From Synechococcus sp. CBW1002 (GTDB taxonomy: Bacteria > Cyanobacteriota > Cyanobacteriia > PCC-6307 > Cyanobiaceae), in assembly GCF_015840915.1 (NCBI RefSeq), contig NZ_CP060398.1, positions 744,001 through 808,000 on the forward strand: 64,000 nucleotides of DNA. The letters are read 5' to 3'. Positions 8,666 through 20,100 of the stretch are shown here, one piece after another. Position 1 is the first letter of the stretch; every line of letters starts with the position of its first letter. The notes under the pieces were generated by a model that searched no databases, was not told where the DNA came from, and was given only the letters and a program-made list of their open reading frames with translations. Made by a program: the position numbers and the translations under genes.

Positions 8666-9181
8666 GGGGCCAGGCAGCTAGGCCAACCCTTGCATGGATG
8701 GTCGCGCTGTCCAAGGGGTGGCTCTCGGGGTCACCGGATCATGTTGCATCCCTTCCACTTGGATCAGGGCTTCAGCGCATCAGCGCCAAAGGTTGCATTG
8801 AAGCGACGACATCAGATCGCGACAGAGGCATCGCCATGGAGATTGATCGCGCCTGAAATGGCATCACTCTGTGCTCCGCTGTAGTGATTCAAAGGCGCCA
8901 GAACCGCGTTGTCTCGATCGTTGATCGGAAAAGCCGGGGGCCGGCTGGAACCAAGCACATCCTGGGATCGGTGAAAAACCACGACCAGATCAGGACCCGA
9001 GATTGAGGTCGAAAAGACTGGATCCAATTCAAGGAAACGCCGTTGACCACGGCACGCCTGCAGTGCCTTGGGTCCGTCGTGGCGACAACAGAATCGTTCC
9101 TGGAGATTCCGATCACCGGAGGGCCAACCGCAACGGGCTTCTTGATGCGACAGCAAGAGCCCCAGCAGGCCCGCAGGGCTC
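8666..9181. other. Intergenic region of about 515 bases
   Basis: No frame here has convincing protein character; the longest minus-strand frame (8812-9282) has mixed, low-quality composition and no recognisable motif. The region holds copy 2 of the 39-base repeat at 9100-9138. No tRNA or terminator hairpin was seen. Confidence 0.4.
9100..9138. repeat. 39-base dispersed intergenic repeat, copy 2
   Basis: Same start (CTGGAGATTCC) and end (CAACCGCAACGGGC) as the copy at 3691-3729, with the same overall length and a diverged middle. It lies about 80 bases downstream of the end of the small minus-strand membrane protein gene. Confidence 0.5.
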
Positions 9182-9427
9182 TCAGCCCCGGAGACGCCTG
9201 GCTCCCAGCAGGGTGAAACCGACCAGAGCGGCTGCCGCTCCCCAGAGCAGCAGAACGACGACGAGCGAGATGAGGCAGTCAAGCGGCGTCTTGACGCTGC
9301 AGTACAGGAGCGCCCACAACGTGGTGGATCCCAGGATCACAACAGTCGCCAGACCGCCCGCCACTACCACCCCGAAGAGCAGGATGCGCAAGACCCTGCG
9401 GCATGCCGCATAGTGATCACAACCCAT
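9182..9427 (-). CDS. Small two-span membrane protein, unknown function
   Basis: 81 residues with two clear hydrophobic spans (ILLFGVVVAGGLATVVILG and CLISLVVVLLLWGAAAALVGF) joined by a short loop with two cysteines, and a basic tail (GARRLRG). No family is recognised. The start is an ATG at 9427 followed by a cysteine- and arginine-containing N-terminus. Isolated context, no operon partner. Confidence 0.5.
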   Translation of the reverse strand: MGCDHYAACRRVLRILLFGVVVAGGLATVVILGSTTLWALLYCSVKTPLDCLISLVVVLLLWGAAAALVGFTLLGARRLRG

Positions 9428-9550
9428 CAGCGCCGTGGAGCCTCCGCTGAAGCGGAAACGAGCAGATTTCAGCGCGCCGCACTTACATCACTGCGCTGGC
9501 ATCAACGACCGGAGCAGCACCCGGATCCAGCTGGCTCGGCCCTTCCGTGA

Positions 9551-9990
9551 CCGGGGCTCTCCCTGCTGCCAATCGGTTACCCCCTGCGCCTGCCCGGACT
9601 CCGCTTCGGCTCTGTGGCATGGGCAGCACTGCTGGGCCTGCTGGCCTGGCCACGCAGCCACCTCGGCGCTACAGGCGACGGCGTGGGGTCGTTGGCGATC
9701 CTTCCCCTGGTCCTCGCCGCATTCACGGCGGCGGGCTCAATAGGGTCCTGCGTAGGCTGGCCCAGGCCTCGATTGTGTGCTGCCTGCTGCTGCTGCTCGC
9801 CTACCTGGGCGGCGGAATCGGCGTCGACATCCCGCTGGCTCTGCTCCTGGGCTCCCTGGCTGATCTGGCGCTCACCAGCATCTCTCTGGTCATCGGAGCC
9901 ATCGCCATCGCCCGATCAGCCGCAGCCTTCAGGATCCAGGTTCAGGCGCAGTTGCTGATCGGTGGATGGCTGGCGCGACGAGCCACCACC
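9551..9990 (+). pseudogene. Possible decayed membrane-protein gene (frameshifted)
   Basis: Two neighbouring plus-strand frames each read like membrane protein over different halves. The frame through 9614 gives WAALLGLLAWPRS and LAILPLVLAAFTAAG up to about 9740. The frame through 9757 then gives CLLLLLAYLGGGIGVDI and LADLALTSISLVIGAIAIA. A single frame change near 9740 would join them. Neither frame has its own good start or stop, and the 3' part runs into the antisense of the photolyase gene. It may be a relic or chance composition. Confidence 0.25.
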
Positions 9991-11445
9991 CCGCCGCCCG
10001 CCGCTGGCTGCCAGGCCGGAGCGGCGGGAGCCATGCCGGTGCTGGACCGCATCGGCAAGTTCCGCAAAGCCCTGCTCCTGACGCAGGGCCCAGAGTCTCT
10101 CGCGAGCCTCCCGAGCAGCGACGGCGGGGTCCACGATCGGCAGCGGGTAATCCACGCCCAGCACACAGCCGACGCGCAGCTGGGTGGTGGCCGCCATCGT
10201 CCACGGCTGATGCCGATGCACCGGCGGCACCCGATCCAGTTCCGGTACCCACTGGCAGATGAAGTCGCCGTTGGGGTCATGGTCCTGACCCTGCTTGATC
10301 GGGTTGTAGATCCGGATCGTGTTGATGCCCGTGGTACCCGACTGCATCTGACACTGGCTCCAGTGAATGCCCGGTTCGTAGTCGACGAACAGGCGCGCCA
10401 GCCGCATCCCACTCTCGCGCCACGGCAACCAGAGGTGATAGCTGGCCACCGACATCAGCATCGCCCGCATGCGGAAGTTGATCCAGCCGGTGGCGATCAG
10501 GGCCCGCATGCAGGCATCCACGAACGGCAAGCCGGTGCGCCCTTCAGCCCAGGCCTCCAGGCGCTCGGGATCGCTGCTGCGCAGACCGGCGGTGAGCGGA
10601 TGGAGCTCGCAGAACTCCAGATCCGGCTGGCTTTCCAGCTTCTGAATGAAGTGGCAGTGCCAGTGCAGCCGCTCCTCGAAGCCCCGCCGCCGGCCCGGGT
10701 ATCGGCGGTTCGCCTGCACCACCTCCCGCAGCGACACAGTACCCCAGGCCAGATGGGGGGAGAGCCGGGAGCAGCTGCGGAAGGCCGTGCGCGGGCTGGA
10801 GAGCTCGCGGTGATAACGGGCGCCGCGCTCGCTCAGGAAGCTCTCGAGAACGACCAGCCCCTCCTGCCGGCCTCCAAGCTGCCGGCCTGGGCAGGGATCG
10901 GGTGCCAGTCCCAGATCGGAGGCCGAGGGAATCGGGCCGGGGTCGAGATCGCCCAGGGGCTGCAGTGCCTCCGGTGCAGGGCTGAGCAAGCCGGCCATGC
11001 GCTCCTCCCAGCGGCGCGCCCAGCCGTTGCGGCTGCGCAGGCGACGGATCACCCCGGTCTGGGGACTCTCGGTCCAGGTGATGCCATGGTGGCGCGCCCA
11101 GAGGGCCACACGCCTGTCGCGGTCGTAGGTCCAGCCGTTGCCGGTTTCCTCATGGCTCCAGAGGCCCGCGACGCCGAAGTGCCGCCGGGCTCGCTCCAGT
11201 ACCGCCTCCACCCTGCCGGTCCGCACCACAAGCGGCTGGCCGAGCTCCGCCAGGGCCCGCCGAAGGTCCTCCAGGCTCTCGGAGCAGAAGGCCCACTGCC
11301 GAGCCGAGGCATCGGGCTGCTGCCACAGCTCAGGCTCCACCACCACCAGGGGCAGCACGGGCCCAAGCCGACTGGCCTGCAACAGCGGCTGGTGGTCCAC
11401 CACCCGCAGGTCCCGCTTGAACCAGACGATCTGCACCGGGCCCAT
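9916..11445 (-). CDS. Cryptochrome/photolyase family flavoprotein
   Basis: The start MGPVQIVWFKRDLRVVDHQPL is the N-terminal antenna-binding domain of the DNA photolyase family. The C-terminal half has the FAD-binding core: GLPFVDACMRAL, TGWINFRMRAML and the YEPGIHWSQCQMQSGTTGIN stretch that lines the flavin pocket. It either repairs UV pyrimidine dimers using blue light or acts as a blue-light receptor. The 509-residue length includes a non-conserved arginine- and glycine-rich tail of about 40 residues. The ATG at 11445 was chosen because the motif begins right there. Confidence 0.88.
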   Translation of the reverse strand: MGPVQIVWFKRDLRVVDHQPLLQASRLGPVLPLVVVEPELWQQPDASARQWAFCSESLEDLRRALAELGQPLVVRTGRVEAVLERARRHFGVAGLWSHEETGNGWTYDRDRRVALWARHHGITWTESPQTGVIRRLRSRNGWARRWEERMAGLLSPAPEALQPLGDLDPGPIPSASDLGLAPDPCPGRQLGGRQEGLVVLESFLSERGARYHRELSSPRTAFRSCSRLSPHLAWGTVSLREVVQANRRYPGRRRGFEERLHWHCHFIQKLESQPDLEFCELHPLTAGLRSSDPERLEAWAEGRTGLPFVDACMRALIATGWINFRMRAMLMSVASYHLWLPWRESGMRLARLFVDYEPGIHWSQCQMQSGTTGINTIRIYNPIKQGQDHDPNGDFICQWVPELDRVPPVHRHQPWTMAATTQLRVGCVLGVDYPLPIVDPAVAAREARERLWALRQEQGFAELADAVQHRHGSRRSGLAASGGRRGGGSSRQPSTDQQLRLNLDPEGCG

Positions 11446-11743
11446 GGCCGCGACCCTAGAAGGCACGCGGCCGGGCGCGGCTGGCTCTGGCGCCCCGTAG
11501 ACCGCCTGGAATCGCGACACATTCCGGCTGCTCTGGCCTGAAGTGATCTCCGCGCCGATCGAGGTACCGCTTCAGACGGATGGAAGGGGCCATGTGAACG
11601 GCTTCGTCAATGACGGCTACGCCTTCCGGTGTGTGGGGGTCTGGTTCACCCAGTGGCGCAGGACGGATCCCCGTATCGCCGGGCACCCGCAGAAAACGGT
11701 GATCGGTCCAAGGATGGAGTTGGAAAACAGAGATATCCCCGTC
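11446..11743. other. Divergent intergenic region
   Basis: About 300 bases between the photolyase start and a small plus-strand gene. Open frames continue upstream of both genes but lack protein-like composition. No promoter motif is obvious. Confidence 0.35.
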
Positions 11744-11995
11744 ATGCGCGAGATCGTGTTTCGCGTGATCAGCGAGCGACCAGGCCACCTGGAGGCCAGG
11801 GCCGAACATCAGCCCATCACCATCACCGCCCCCTCCCTCGAAGAACTGCACCATGAGGCCCGCGAGGCCCTGATTGAGCACCTGGGCCCCATCCACGTGG
11901 CCTATCGCGCCCGCATCCGCCGCCCCGAGGCCGACCCCCAGGCCGTTCGCCACGCCATCCGGGGCCTCGGCCATCGGCCTGTCCCCTGCTGCTGA
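11744..11995 (+). CDS. Small protein, HicB/DUF1902-like fold possible
   Basis: From the ATG at 11744 the frame gives 83 residues with an alternating pattern (REIVFRVISERPGHLEARAE, ITITAPSLEELHHEAREAL). This resembles the small beta-beta-alpha domain of HicB-like or DUF1902 proteins, where a strand pair is followed by 'tSLEEL' and a helix. Such proteins are often antitoxins, but no HicA-like toxin gene is adjacent. An earlier in-frame ATG exists at 11714. It ends 5 bases before the DUF924 gene start, so the two are probably co-transcribed. Confidence 0.55.
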   Translation: MREIVFRVISERPGHLEARAEHQPITITAPSLEELHHEAREALIEHLGPIHVAYRARIRRPEADPQAVRHAIRGLGHRPVPCC

Positions 11996-12000
11996 CCCCC

Positions 12001-12561
12001 TTGCCTGATGCCGCTCCCAAATCCAGCGACGACGTTCTGCACGTCTGGTTTGAGGAGACCGAGCCGCGCCAGTGGTTCAGCAAGGATCCTGCCTTCGATC
12101 GGCGGCTGCGGGATCGGTTCATCGTCCTGACCCGCCAGGCCGTTGCCGCTGAGCTGACCTCCTGGGGGGAGGCTCCCTCAAGCGGCCTGGCCCTGGCGCT
12201 GCTGCTGGATCAGTTCCCCCGTCAGATCTGGCGCGACACCGCCATGGCCTTTGCGGGGGATGCCCAGGCCCTCGCCCTCAGCCTGGCGGCGATGGAACGT
12301 GGCTGGATCGAAGCCGAAGCCGATCAGGCCCGACGCCAGTTCTGGCTGATGCCGCGGATGCACAGCGAAGACCTGGCCATCCAGGACGCGGCGATCCCCC
12401 TCTTCGAGCGGTTCACCGATCCCCGCACCACCGCCTTCGCCGCCCGCCACCGCGACGTGATCGCCCGCTTCGGTCGTTTCCCGCACCGCAATGCCATTCT
12501 CGGCCGGGTGTGCACCGCTGAGGAACTGGCCTTCCTGCAGACCCCCGGCTCAGGCTTCTGA
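12001..12561 (+). CDS. DUF924 family protein
   Basis: The sequence follows the DUF924 pattern: an N-terminal VLHVWFEE with QWFSKDPAFDRRLRDRF, then LALALLLDQFPRQIWRDTAMAF, WLMPRMHSEDLAIQDAAI, and a C-terminal RFGRFPHRNAILGR. These proteins are all-helical and resemble TPR-like folds; their role is not established. Length 186 is typical. Only a TTG at 12001 fits the domain start. It sits directly behind the small HicB-like gene. Confidence 0.88.
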   Translation: MPDAAPKSSDDVLHVWFEETEPRQWFSKDPAFDRRLRDRFIVLTRQAVAAELTSWGEAPSSGLALALLLDQFPRQIWRDTAMAFAGDAQALALSLAAMERGWIEAEADQARRQFWLMPRMHSEDLAIQDAAIPLFERFTDPRTTAFAARHRDVIARFGRFPHRNAILGRVCTAEELAFLQTPGSGF

Positions 12562-12646
12562 GCCCTGCAGCCCTGCAGCCCTGCGGCACCACGTCCTGAC
12601 AGTGCCGGTGCGCGTGGCTACAGCAGGAACAGTGAGGTCTGGATTC

Positions 12647-13159
12647 ATGCACACGAACACCCCCAATGCACCATCCAGCCATGCGGCCCGCCATGACGGG
12701 ATGGAGAGCGGGCACACCAGCGATCCCTACCTACAGCGCCACAAGCCGTCCGAACCCAGCACCTGTCCGGATTGCCAGGCCAGCTATCACGACGGTCGCT
12801 GGAGCTGGGACGCACCCCAGCCCGGTGCTGCCACCCACCGTTGCCCGGCCTGCGAGCGCATCAGGGATCAGGCGCCAGGAGGTGAACTCAGTCTCTCCGG
12901 CGGCTTCCTGGCGGCGCACGCCGAGGAGGTGATGCGGCTGGTCAACAACACCGAGCTGCACATCCGCCAGGAGCATCCGCTGGAGCGCCTGATCGACACC
13001 AGCGGCGATCCGGCCAGTGGTGAAGTGCTGCTGCGCTTCACCGGCATCCACGCCACCCATGGGGTGGCGGAGGCCCTGGTGCATGCCTTCTCGGGAGCAC
13101 TGGACGCGCCCTACCCGGAGGCCGGCGCCCCGATGCGCGCCCGTTGGCAGCGCGATTGA
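12647..13159 (+). CDS. BCAM0308-like zinc-ribbon protein
   Basis: 170 residues. DPYLQRHKPSEPSTCPDCQASY with a second pair (HRCPACERIRD) forms a four-cysteine zinc knuckle, and the segment GFLAAHAEEVMRLVNNTE follows. The whole resembles the BCAM0308-type family as I recall it, a conserved protein of unknown function. The ATG at 12647 is preferred because the longer frame upstream overlaps the end of DUF924 and lacks conserved sequence. Confidence 0.7.
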   Translation: MHTNTPNAPSSHAARHDGMESGHTSDPYLQRHKPSEPSTCPDCQASYHDGRWSWDAPQPGAATHRCPACERIRDQAPGGELSLSGGFLAAHAEEVMRLVNNTELHIRQEHPLERLIDTSGDPASGEVLLRFTGIHATHGVAEALVHAFSGALDAPYPEAGAPMRARWQRD

Positions 13160-13283
13160 GGGGTGCTCCACACAGCCAAGGCGGTCTGTTCGAGGGGTCA
13201 CAGTGGTCAGCGGTGGCTCAGCATCCTCCGGATGCCCTTTCTCTGTGAGCCCCCAGGTCTGGAAGCCGTCCTGGCTTGAGGCT

Positions 13284-13697
13284 TTACAGCCCCTCAAAAC
13301 GCACGTTGAGATTCAGCTTGCCCGGACCGATCGCGGTGGACTGCAGCACCAGAGCGGCTGTTTTGCCGTCGGGGGTTCCATCAACCTTGGTGCCGCTGGG
13401 CGGATCCATCACCAGGTTGAAGCCCCAGGCACCGCTCACGGTGTTGATCGTGCGTTCGGTGTAGCCCTGCTGGGTCAACGCGGCCTTCACTTTGGCCAGC
13501 AGCTGCTCAGGCGCCCCACCCAGCTGCGTGTTGAGGCTGGTCTGGCCGATCGCGTTGGCCGCGAACAGGGAAGGAGCTGGCTTGGGAAGCGGCAGCTTCA
13601 GTTCCTTGAGCAGGGCCGTTGCCGGTGCAGCCAAGGCGGCTGAGGCACTGATCATGAGCAGCGCCATGGTCGCCACGGGAGTCCAGACGAAACGCAT
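13284..13697 (-). CDS. Hypothetical secreted protein
   Basis: The N-terminus is a clear Sec signal peptide (TPVATMALLMISASAALAAP) with an AxA cleavage site near residue 24. The remaining 110 residues form a small domain ending in a strand-rich part (KLNLNVRFEGL). No known family is recognised. It is expected in the periplasm or thylakoid lumen. It lies downstream of alaS on the opposite side of a 50-base gap, with both genes on the minus strand and this one second. Confidence 0.7.
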   Translation of the reverse strand: MRFVWTPVATMALLMISASAALAAPATALLKELKLPLPKPAPSLFAANAIGQTSLNTQLGGAPEQLLAKVKAALTQQGYTERTINTVSGAWGFNLVMDPPSGTKVDGTPDGKTAALVLQSTAIGPGKLNLNVRFEGL

Positions 13698-13749
13698 CGG
13701 TGGGCACCACAGGGGAATCAGGAGGCTAGGTCCCCCCCTGAGTCAGCAC

Positions 13750-16461
<2,712 letters not shown>

Positions 16462-16523
16462 AGCCCTGCGATGCGAAGGAACGCTGAACAAGGCATGATC
16501 GCCCAGCGCAGGTCATCGCTTCC

Positions 16524-16961
16524 TTGCCGTTGTCCCTGGCCACCTCTGGCAGTCGTTCACAGCTGCGGCTGCAGTCGCTCAGCTGGGCCCTGCTGGCGGC
16601 CGGCTGCGCCGCTGTGCTGGGGCTGCCGCTCGGCCTGGAGCCGGCCCTGCGATCGGCGGGCTGCGGCTTCTTCTATGGCCTGCTCGCCTTCCATCTGCAG
16701 CGGGTCGATCCCGACGACTCCCACCTGCAGGCCGGCCTGGTGGGGGCGGTGTGCGGCATCCGCAGCCTGGGCGCCGCCCTGCCGCTGAGCCATTCCCTGC
16801 CGGAAGCGATCGCAGCCGCCACTCAGGGGCAACTGGGGGCCGTACTGCCATCGATGATGATGGAGGTGATCCGTGGGTGGTTGCCGCTCTGGCTGCCACT
16901 GGTGGGCAGTGCCCTGCTGCTGCGCGGACTCCAACGTCTCCTGCCCGCCCTGCGGCCCTGA
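16524..16961 (+). CDS. Small integral membrane protein, unknown function
   Basis: 145 residues with three to four hydrophobic segments (LSWALLAAGCAAVLGLPLGL, GCGFFYGLLAF, GLVGAVCGIRSLGAAL, WLPLWLPLVGSALLLRGL). No motif is recognised. The start is the TTG at 16524, 62 bases from the divergent alaS start. The helicase gene follows 27 bases downstream on the same strand, so they may share a transcript. Confidence 0.5.
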   Translation: MPLSLATSGSRSQLRLQSLSWALLAAGCAAVLGLPLGLEPALRSAGCGFFYGLLAFHLQRVDPDDSHLQAGLVGAVCGIRSLGAALPLSHSLPEAIAAATQGQLGAVLPSMMMEVIRGWLPLWLPLVGSALLLRGLQRLLPALRP

Positions 16962-16988
16962 TCTGCGGCACGGCCGTCTCTCCCTGCC

Positions 16989-19900
16989 ATGAGCCTGCTG
17001 CACGCCACCTGGCTGTTTCCCCTGGAGGGATCACCCGTACCCGCGGGAGTTCCGACCCGGGGACGGCTGCTGCTCTGGGCCGATACCTGGCGCGTGGCCA
17101 AGGCTGTCCAACCCGCCGCTGAAGCCCCCGAACACCCGCTCACCCTCAACTGGGACGACCTGGCCACCTGGCTGCAGGACAACGACTTCTGGTCTGAGGC
17201 GGTCCGTCCGGCCAGCGCCACCCTCACCTTGCCGAGCCGGCGCCAGGCGGCCCGGGGCCGCCGCAAGAGCGAGGAGGAGGGCTGGAGCGGGCTGCCGCTG
17301 CAAGCCGGCGAACCGATTCCGAAGCAGGTGGAGTGGTGGCCCTGGCAGGTGGAGGGTCTGGCCCTCGATGCCACCGCCGCCGCCGAGTGGCTCAGTGCCC
17401 TGCCGCTGTCGGGCCAGCATCCCGAAATGGCCGATGAACTGCGCTGGTGGAGCCACCTGCAGCGCTGGTCGCTCAGCCTGATCGCCCGTGGCCGCTGGCT
17501 GCCCCAGGTGGAGGGCGACATGGCGCGCTGGCTGCCCCTGCTCAACCGCGAGGACGACCGGCGCCGCCTCGAGGAACTGGCCAGCCGTCTGCCGCAGGTG
17601 GCCACCTGTGCCATGGCGGACACGGCCCTGGCCTGTCGCCGGCCCGGCAGTGGGCGCCTGCGGGTGGCCAGCCTGCTGGAGGCCCTGCTCGATGGGCAGC
17701 TGCGCAGCGGCTTCACCCCCGCCAGCGACGGGCTGGATCCGCTGCTGCTGGCCTGGCAGAAGGCCCTGGGCCCGGGCAGCGGCGCCGTGGACCTCGACGG
17801 CGAAGCCATCGAGCGCCTCGAGGTGGCCACCCACCACTGGCGCGAAGCCGTGGCAGGCCAGGTGGCACCGGCCCGGGCCTGCCTGGAACTGTTCACCCCG
17901 GCGGAGGGAGAGGAGCTCTGGGAGCTGCGCTTCTCCCTGCAGGCGGAAGTGGACCCAAGCCTCCGCTTGCCGGCCGGCGCGGTCTGGGCCGCTGGCGACC
18001 GGCCCCTGCAGCTGGGCGAGATCCCGGTGCCACAACCCGGCGAGCTGCTGCTGGAGGGCCTGGGCCGCGCCCTGCAGGTGTTCGATCCGATCGAACGGGG
18101 TCTGGATGAGGCCACCCCCGAAGCGATGCAGCTCACCCCGGCGGAAGCCTTCGTGCTGGTGCGCACCGCCGCCGACCGCCTGCGGGACGTGGGGGTGGGG
18201 GTGGTGCTGCCGGCCAGCCTCAGCGGCGGCCTCGCCAGCCGGCTGGGTCTCTCGATCGAGGCGGAGCTGCCCGGCAAATCGCGGGGCTTCACCCTCGGCG
18301 AGGGGCTCGACTGGAAGTGGGAGCTGATGATCGGCGGTGTCACGCTCGGCCTGAGGGATCTGGAGCGCCTCACGGCCAAGCGCAGCCCGCTGGTGCAGCA
18401 CAAGGGCGCCTGGATCGAACTGCGCCCCAGCGACCTCAGGAATGCCGAACGCTTCTGCGCCGCGGATCCGGCCCTCAGCCTCGACGACGCCCTGCGCCTC
18501 ACCGCCACGGATGGCGACACGCTGATGCGGCTGCCGGTGCACCGCTTCGAGCCGGGCCCACGGCTGAAGGCGGTGCTGGAGCAGTACCACCAGCAGAAGG
18601 CGCCGGACCCGCTGCCGGCGCCGGAGGGCTTCGCCGGTCAGCTACGGCCGTACCAGGAACGGGGCCTGGGCTGGCTCGCCTTCCTGCATCGCTTCGATCA
18701 GGGCGCCTGCCTGGCGGACGACATGGGTCTGGGCAAGACCATCCAGCTGCTGGCCTTCCTGCAGCACCTCAAGGCGGAACAGGAGCTGAAGCGGCCCGTG
18801 CTGCTGGTGGCACCCACCTCGGTGCTGACCAACTGGAAACGGGAGGCCGCCGCCTTCACCCCGGAACTGGAGGTGCGGGAGCACTACGGCCCGCGCCGCC
18901 CCTCCAGCCCAGCGGCCCTGAAGAAGGCCCTGCAGGGCGTCGATCTGGTGCTCACCAGCTACGGGCTGCTGCAACGCGACAGCGAGCTGCTGGAGACCCT
19001 CGACTGGCAGGGCATGGTGATCGATGAGGCCCAGGCGATCAAGAATCCAAACGCCAAGCAGAGCCAGGCGGCCCGCGATCTGGCCCGTCCGGGCAAGATG
19101 GGTCGCTTCCGCATCGCCCTCACCGGCACTCCGGTGGAAAACCGCGTCAGCGAGCTCTGGGCCCTGATGGATTTTCTCAACCCCCTGGTGCTGGGGGAGG
19201 AGGCCTTCTTCCGCCAGCGCTACCGGCTGCCGATCGAGCGTTATGGCGACATGGCCTCCCTGCGGGACCTGAAGGCACGCGTGGGGCCATTCATCCTGCG
19301 GCGCCTCAAGACCGACAAGTCGATCATTTCGGACCTGCCGGAGAAGGTGGAGCTGAACGAATGGGTGGGGCTGAGCAGCGAGCAGGCGAAGCTTTACCGC
19401 AAAACGGTGGACGACAGCCTCGAGGCGATCGCCCGCGCCCCCCTGGGCCAGAAGCACGGCCAGGTGCTTGCCCTGCTCACCCGCTTGAAGCAGATCTGCA
19501 ACCACCCCGCCCTGGCCCTCAAGGAAGAGGGGGTCGACGGGCAGTTCGCCAGCCGCAGCGGCAAGGTGCAACGGCTGGAGGAGATTCTCGAGGAGGTGAT
19601 CGAAGCCGGCGACCGCGCTCTGCTGTTCACCCAGTTCGCCGAATGGGGTCATCTGCTGCAGGCCCATCTGGAGCGGAAGTGGCGCCAGGATGTGCCCTTC
19701 CTCTATGGCAACACCAGCAAGGCGGAGCGCCAGGCGATGGTGGATCGCTTCCAGGAGGATCCCCGCGGACCGCAGCTGTTCCTACTCTCCCTCAAGGCTG
19801 GCGGCGTGGGGCTCAACCTCACCCGCGCCAGCCACGTGTTTCATATTGATCGCTGGTGGAATCCCGCCGTGGAGAACCAGGCCACAGACCGCGCCTACCG

Positions 19901-20090
19901 CATCGGACAGCAGAATCGGGTGCTGGTGCACAAGTTCATCACCAGCGGCTCGGTGGAGGAAAAGATCGACCGCATGATCCGCGAGAAATCAAAAATGGCC
20001 GAGGAGATCGTGGGCTCCGGCGAAGACTGGCTCGGCGGCCTGGAGGTGGGACAGCTGCGCGAACTGGTGGCCCTGAGCGACGACGTCTGA
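16989..20090 (+). CDS. SNF2-family DEAD/DEAH helicase with SNF2-associated domain
   Basis: 1033 residues. The first 500 are an SNF2-associated region found in bacterial members. The motor follows with Walker A (DDMGLGKTIQ, about residue 575), the DEAQ Walker B box (about 678), LTGTPVENR, and the C-terminal lobe with LLFTQFAEWG, FLLSLKAGGVGLNL and the arginine-finger region ATDRAYRIGQ. It should translocate on double-stranded DNA using ATP and remodel DNA-bound complexes; bacterial RapA is a distant relative. Complete and intact. Confidence 0.92.
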   Translation: MSLLHATWLFPLEGSPVPAGVPTRGRLLLWADTWRVAKAVQPAAEAPEHPLTLNWDDLATWLQDNDFWSEAVRPASATLTLPSRRQAARGRRKSEEEGWSGLPLQAGEPIPKQVEWWPWQVEGLALDATAAAEWLSALPLSGQHPEMADELRWWSHLQRWSLSLIARGRWLPQVEGDMARWLPLLNREDDRRRLEELASRLPQVATCAMADTALACRRPGSGRLRVASLLEALLDGQLRSGFTPASDGLDPLLLAWQKALGPGSGAVDLDGEAIERLEVATHHWREAVAGQVAPARACLELFTPAEGEELWELRFSLQAEVDPSLRLPAGAVWAAGDRPLQLGEIPVPQPGELLLEGLGRALQVFDPIERGLDEATPEAMQLTPAEAFVLVRTAADRLRDVGVGVVLPASLSGGLASRLGLSIEAELPGKSRGFTLGEGLDWKWELMIGGVTLGLRDLERLTAKRSPLVQHKGAWIELRPSDLRNAERFCAADPALSLDDALRLTATDGDTLMRLPVHRFEPGPRLKAVLEQYHQQKAPDPLPAPEGFAGQLRPYQERGLGWLAFLHRFDQGACLADDMGLGKTIQLLAFLQHLKAEQELKRPVLLVAPTSVLTNWKREAAAFTPELEVREHYGPRRPSSPAALKKALQGVDLVLTSYGLLQRDSELLETLDWQGMVIDEAQAIKNPNAKQSQAARDLARPGKMGRFRIALTGTPVENRVSELWALMDFLNPLVLGEEAFFRQRYRLPIERYGDMASLRDLKARVGPFILRRLKTDKSIISDLPEKVELNEWVGLSSEQAKLYRKTVDDSLEAIARAPLGQKHGQVLALLTRLKQICNHPALALKEEGVDGQFASRSGKVQRLEEILEEVIEAGDRALLFTQFAEWGHLLQAHLERKWRQDVPFLYGNTSKAERQAMVDRFQEDPRGPQLFLLSLKAGGVGLNLTRASHVFHIDRWWNPAVENQATDRAYRIGQQNRVLVHKFITSGSVEEKIDRMIREKSKMAEEIVGSGEDWLGGLEVGQLRELVALSDDV

Positions 20091-20100
20091 GCCAGTACTC

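Noticed and set aside
9991-11541. Continuation of the plus-strand frame opposite the photolyase
   Set aside because: Antisense shadow of a clear photolyase gene.
17031-18590. Long minus-strand frames opposite the SNF2 helicase
   Set aside because: Antisense shadows with low-complexity composition; the helicase on the plus strand has all motifs.
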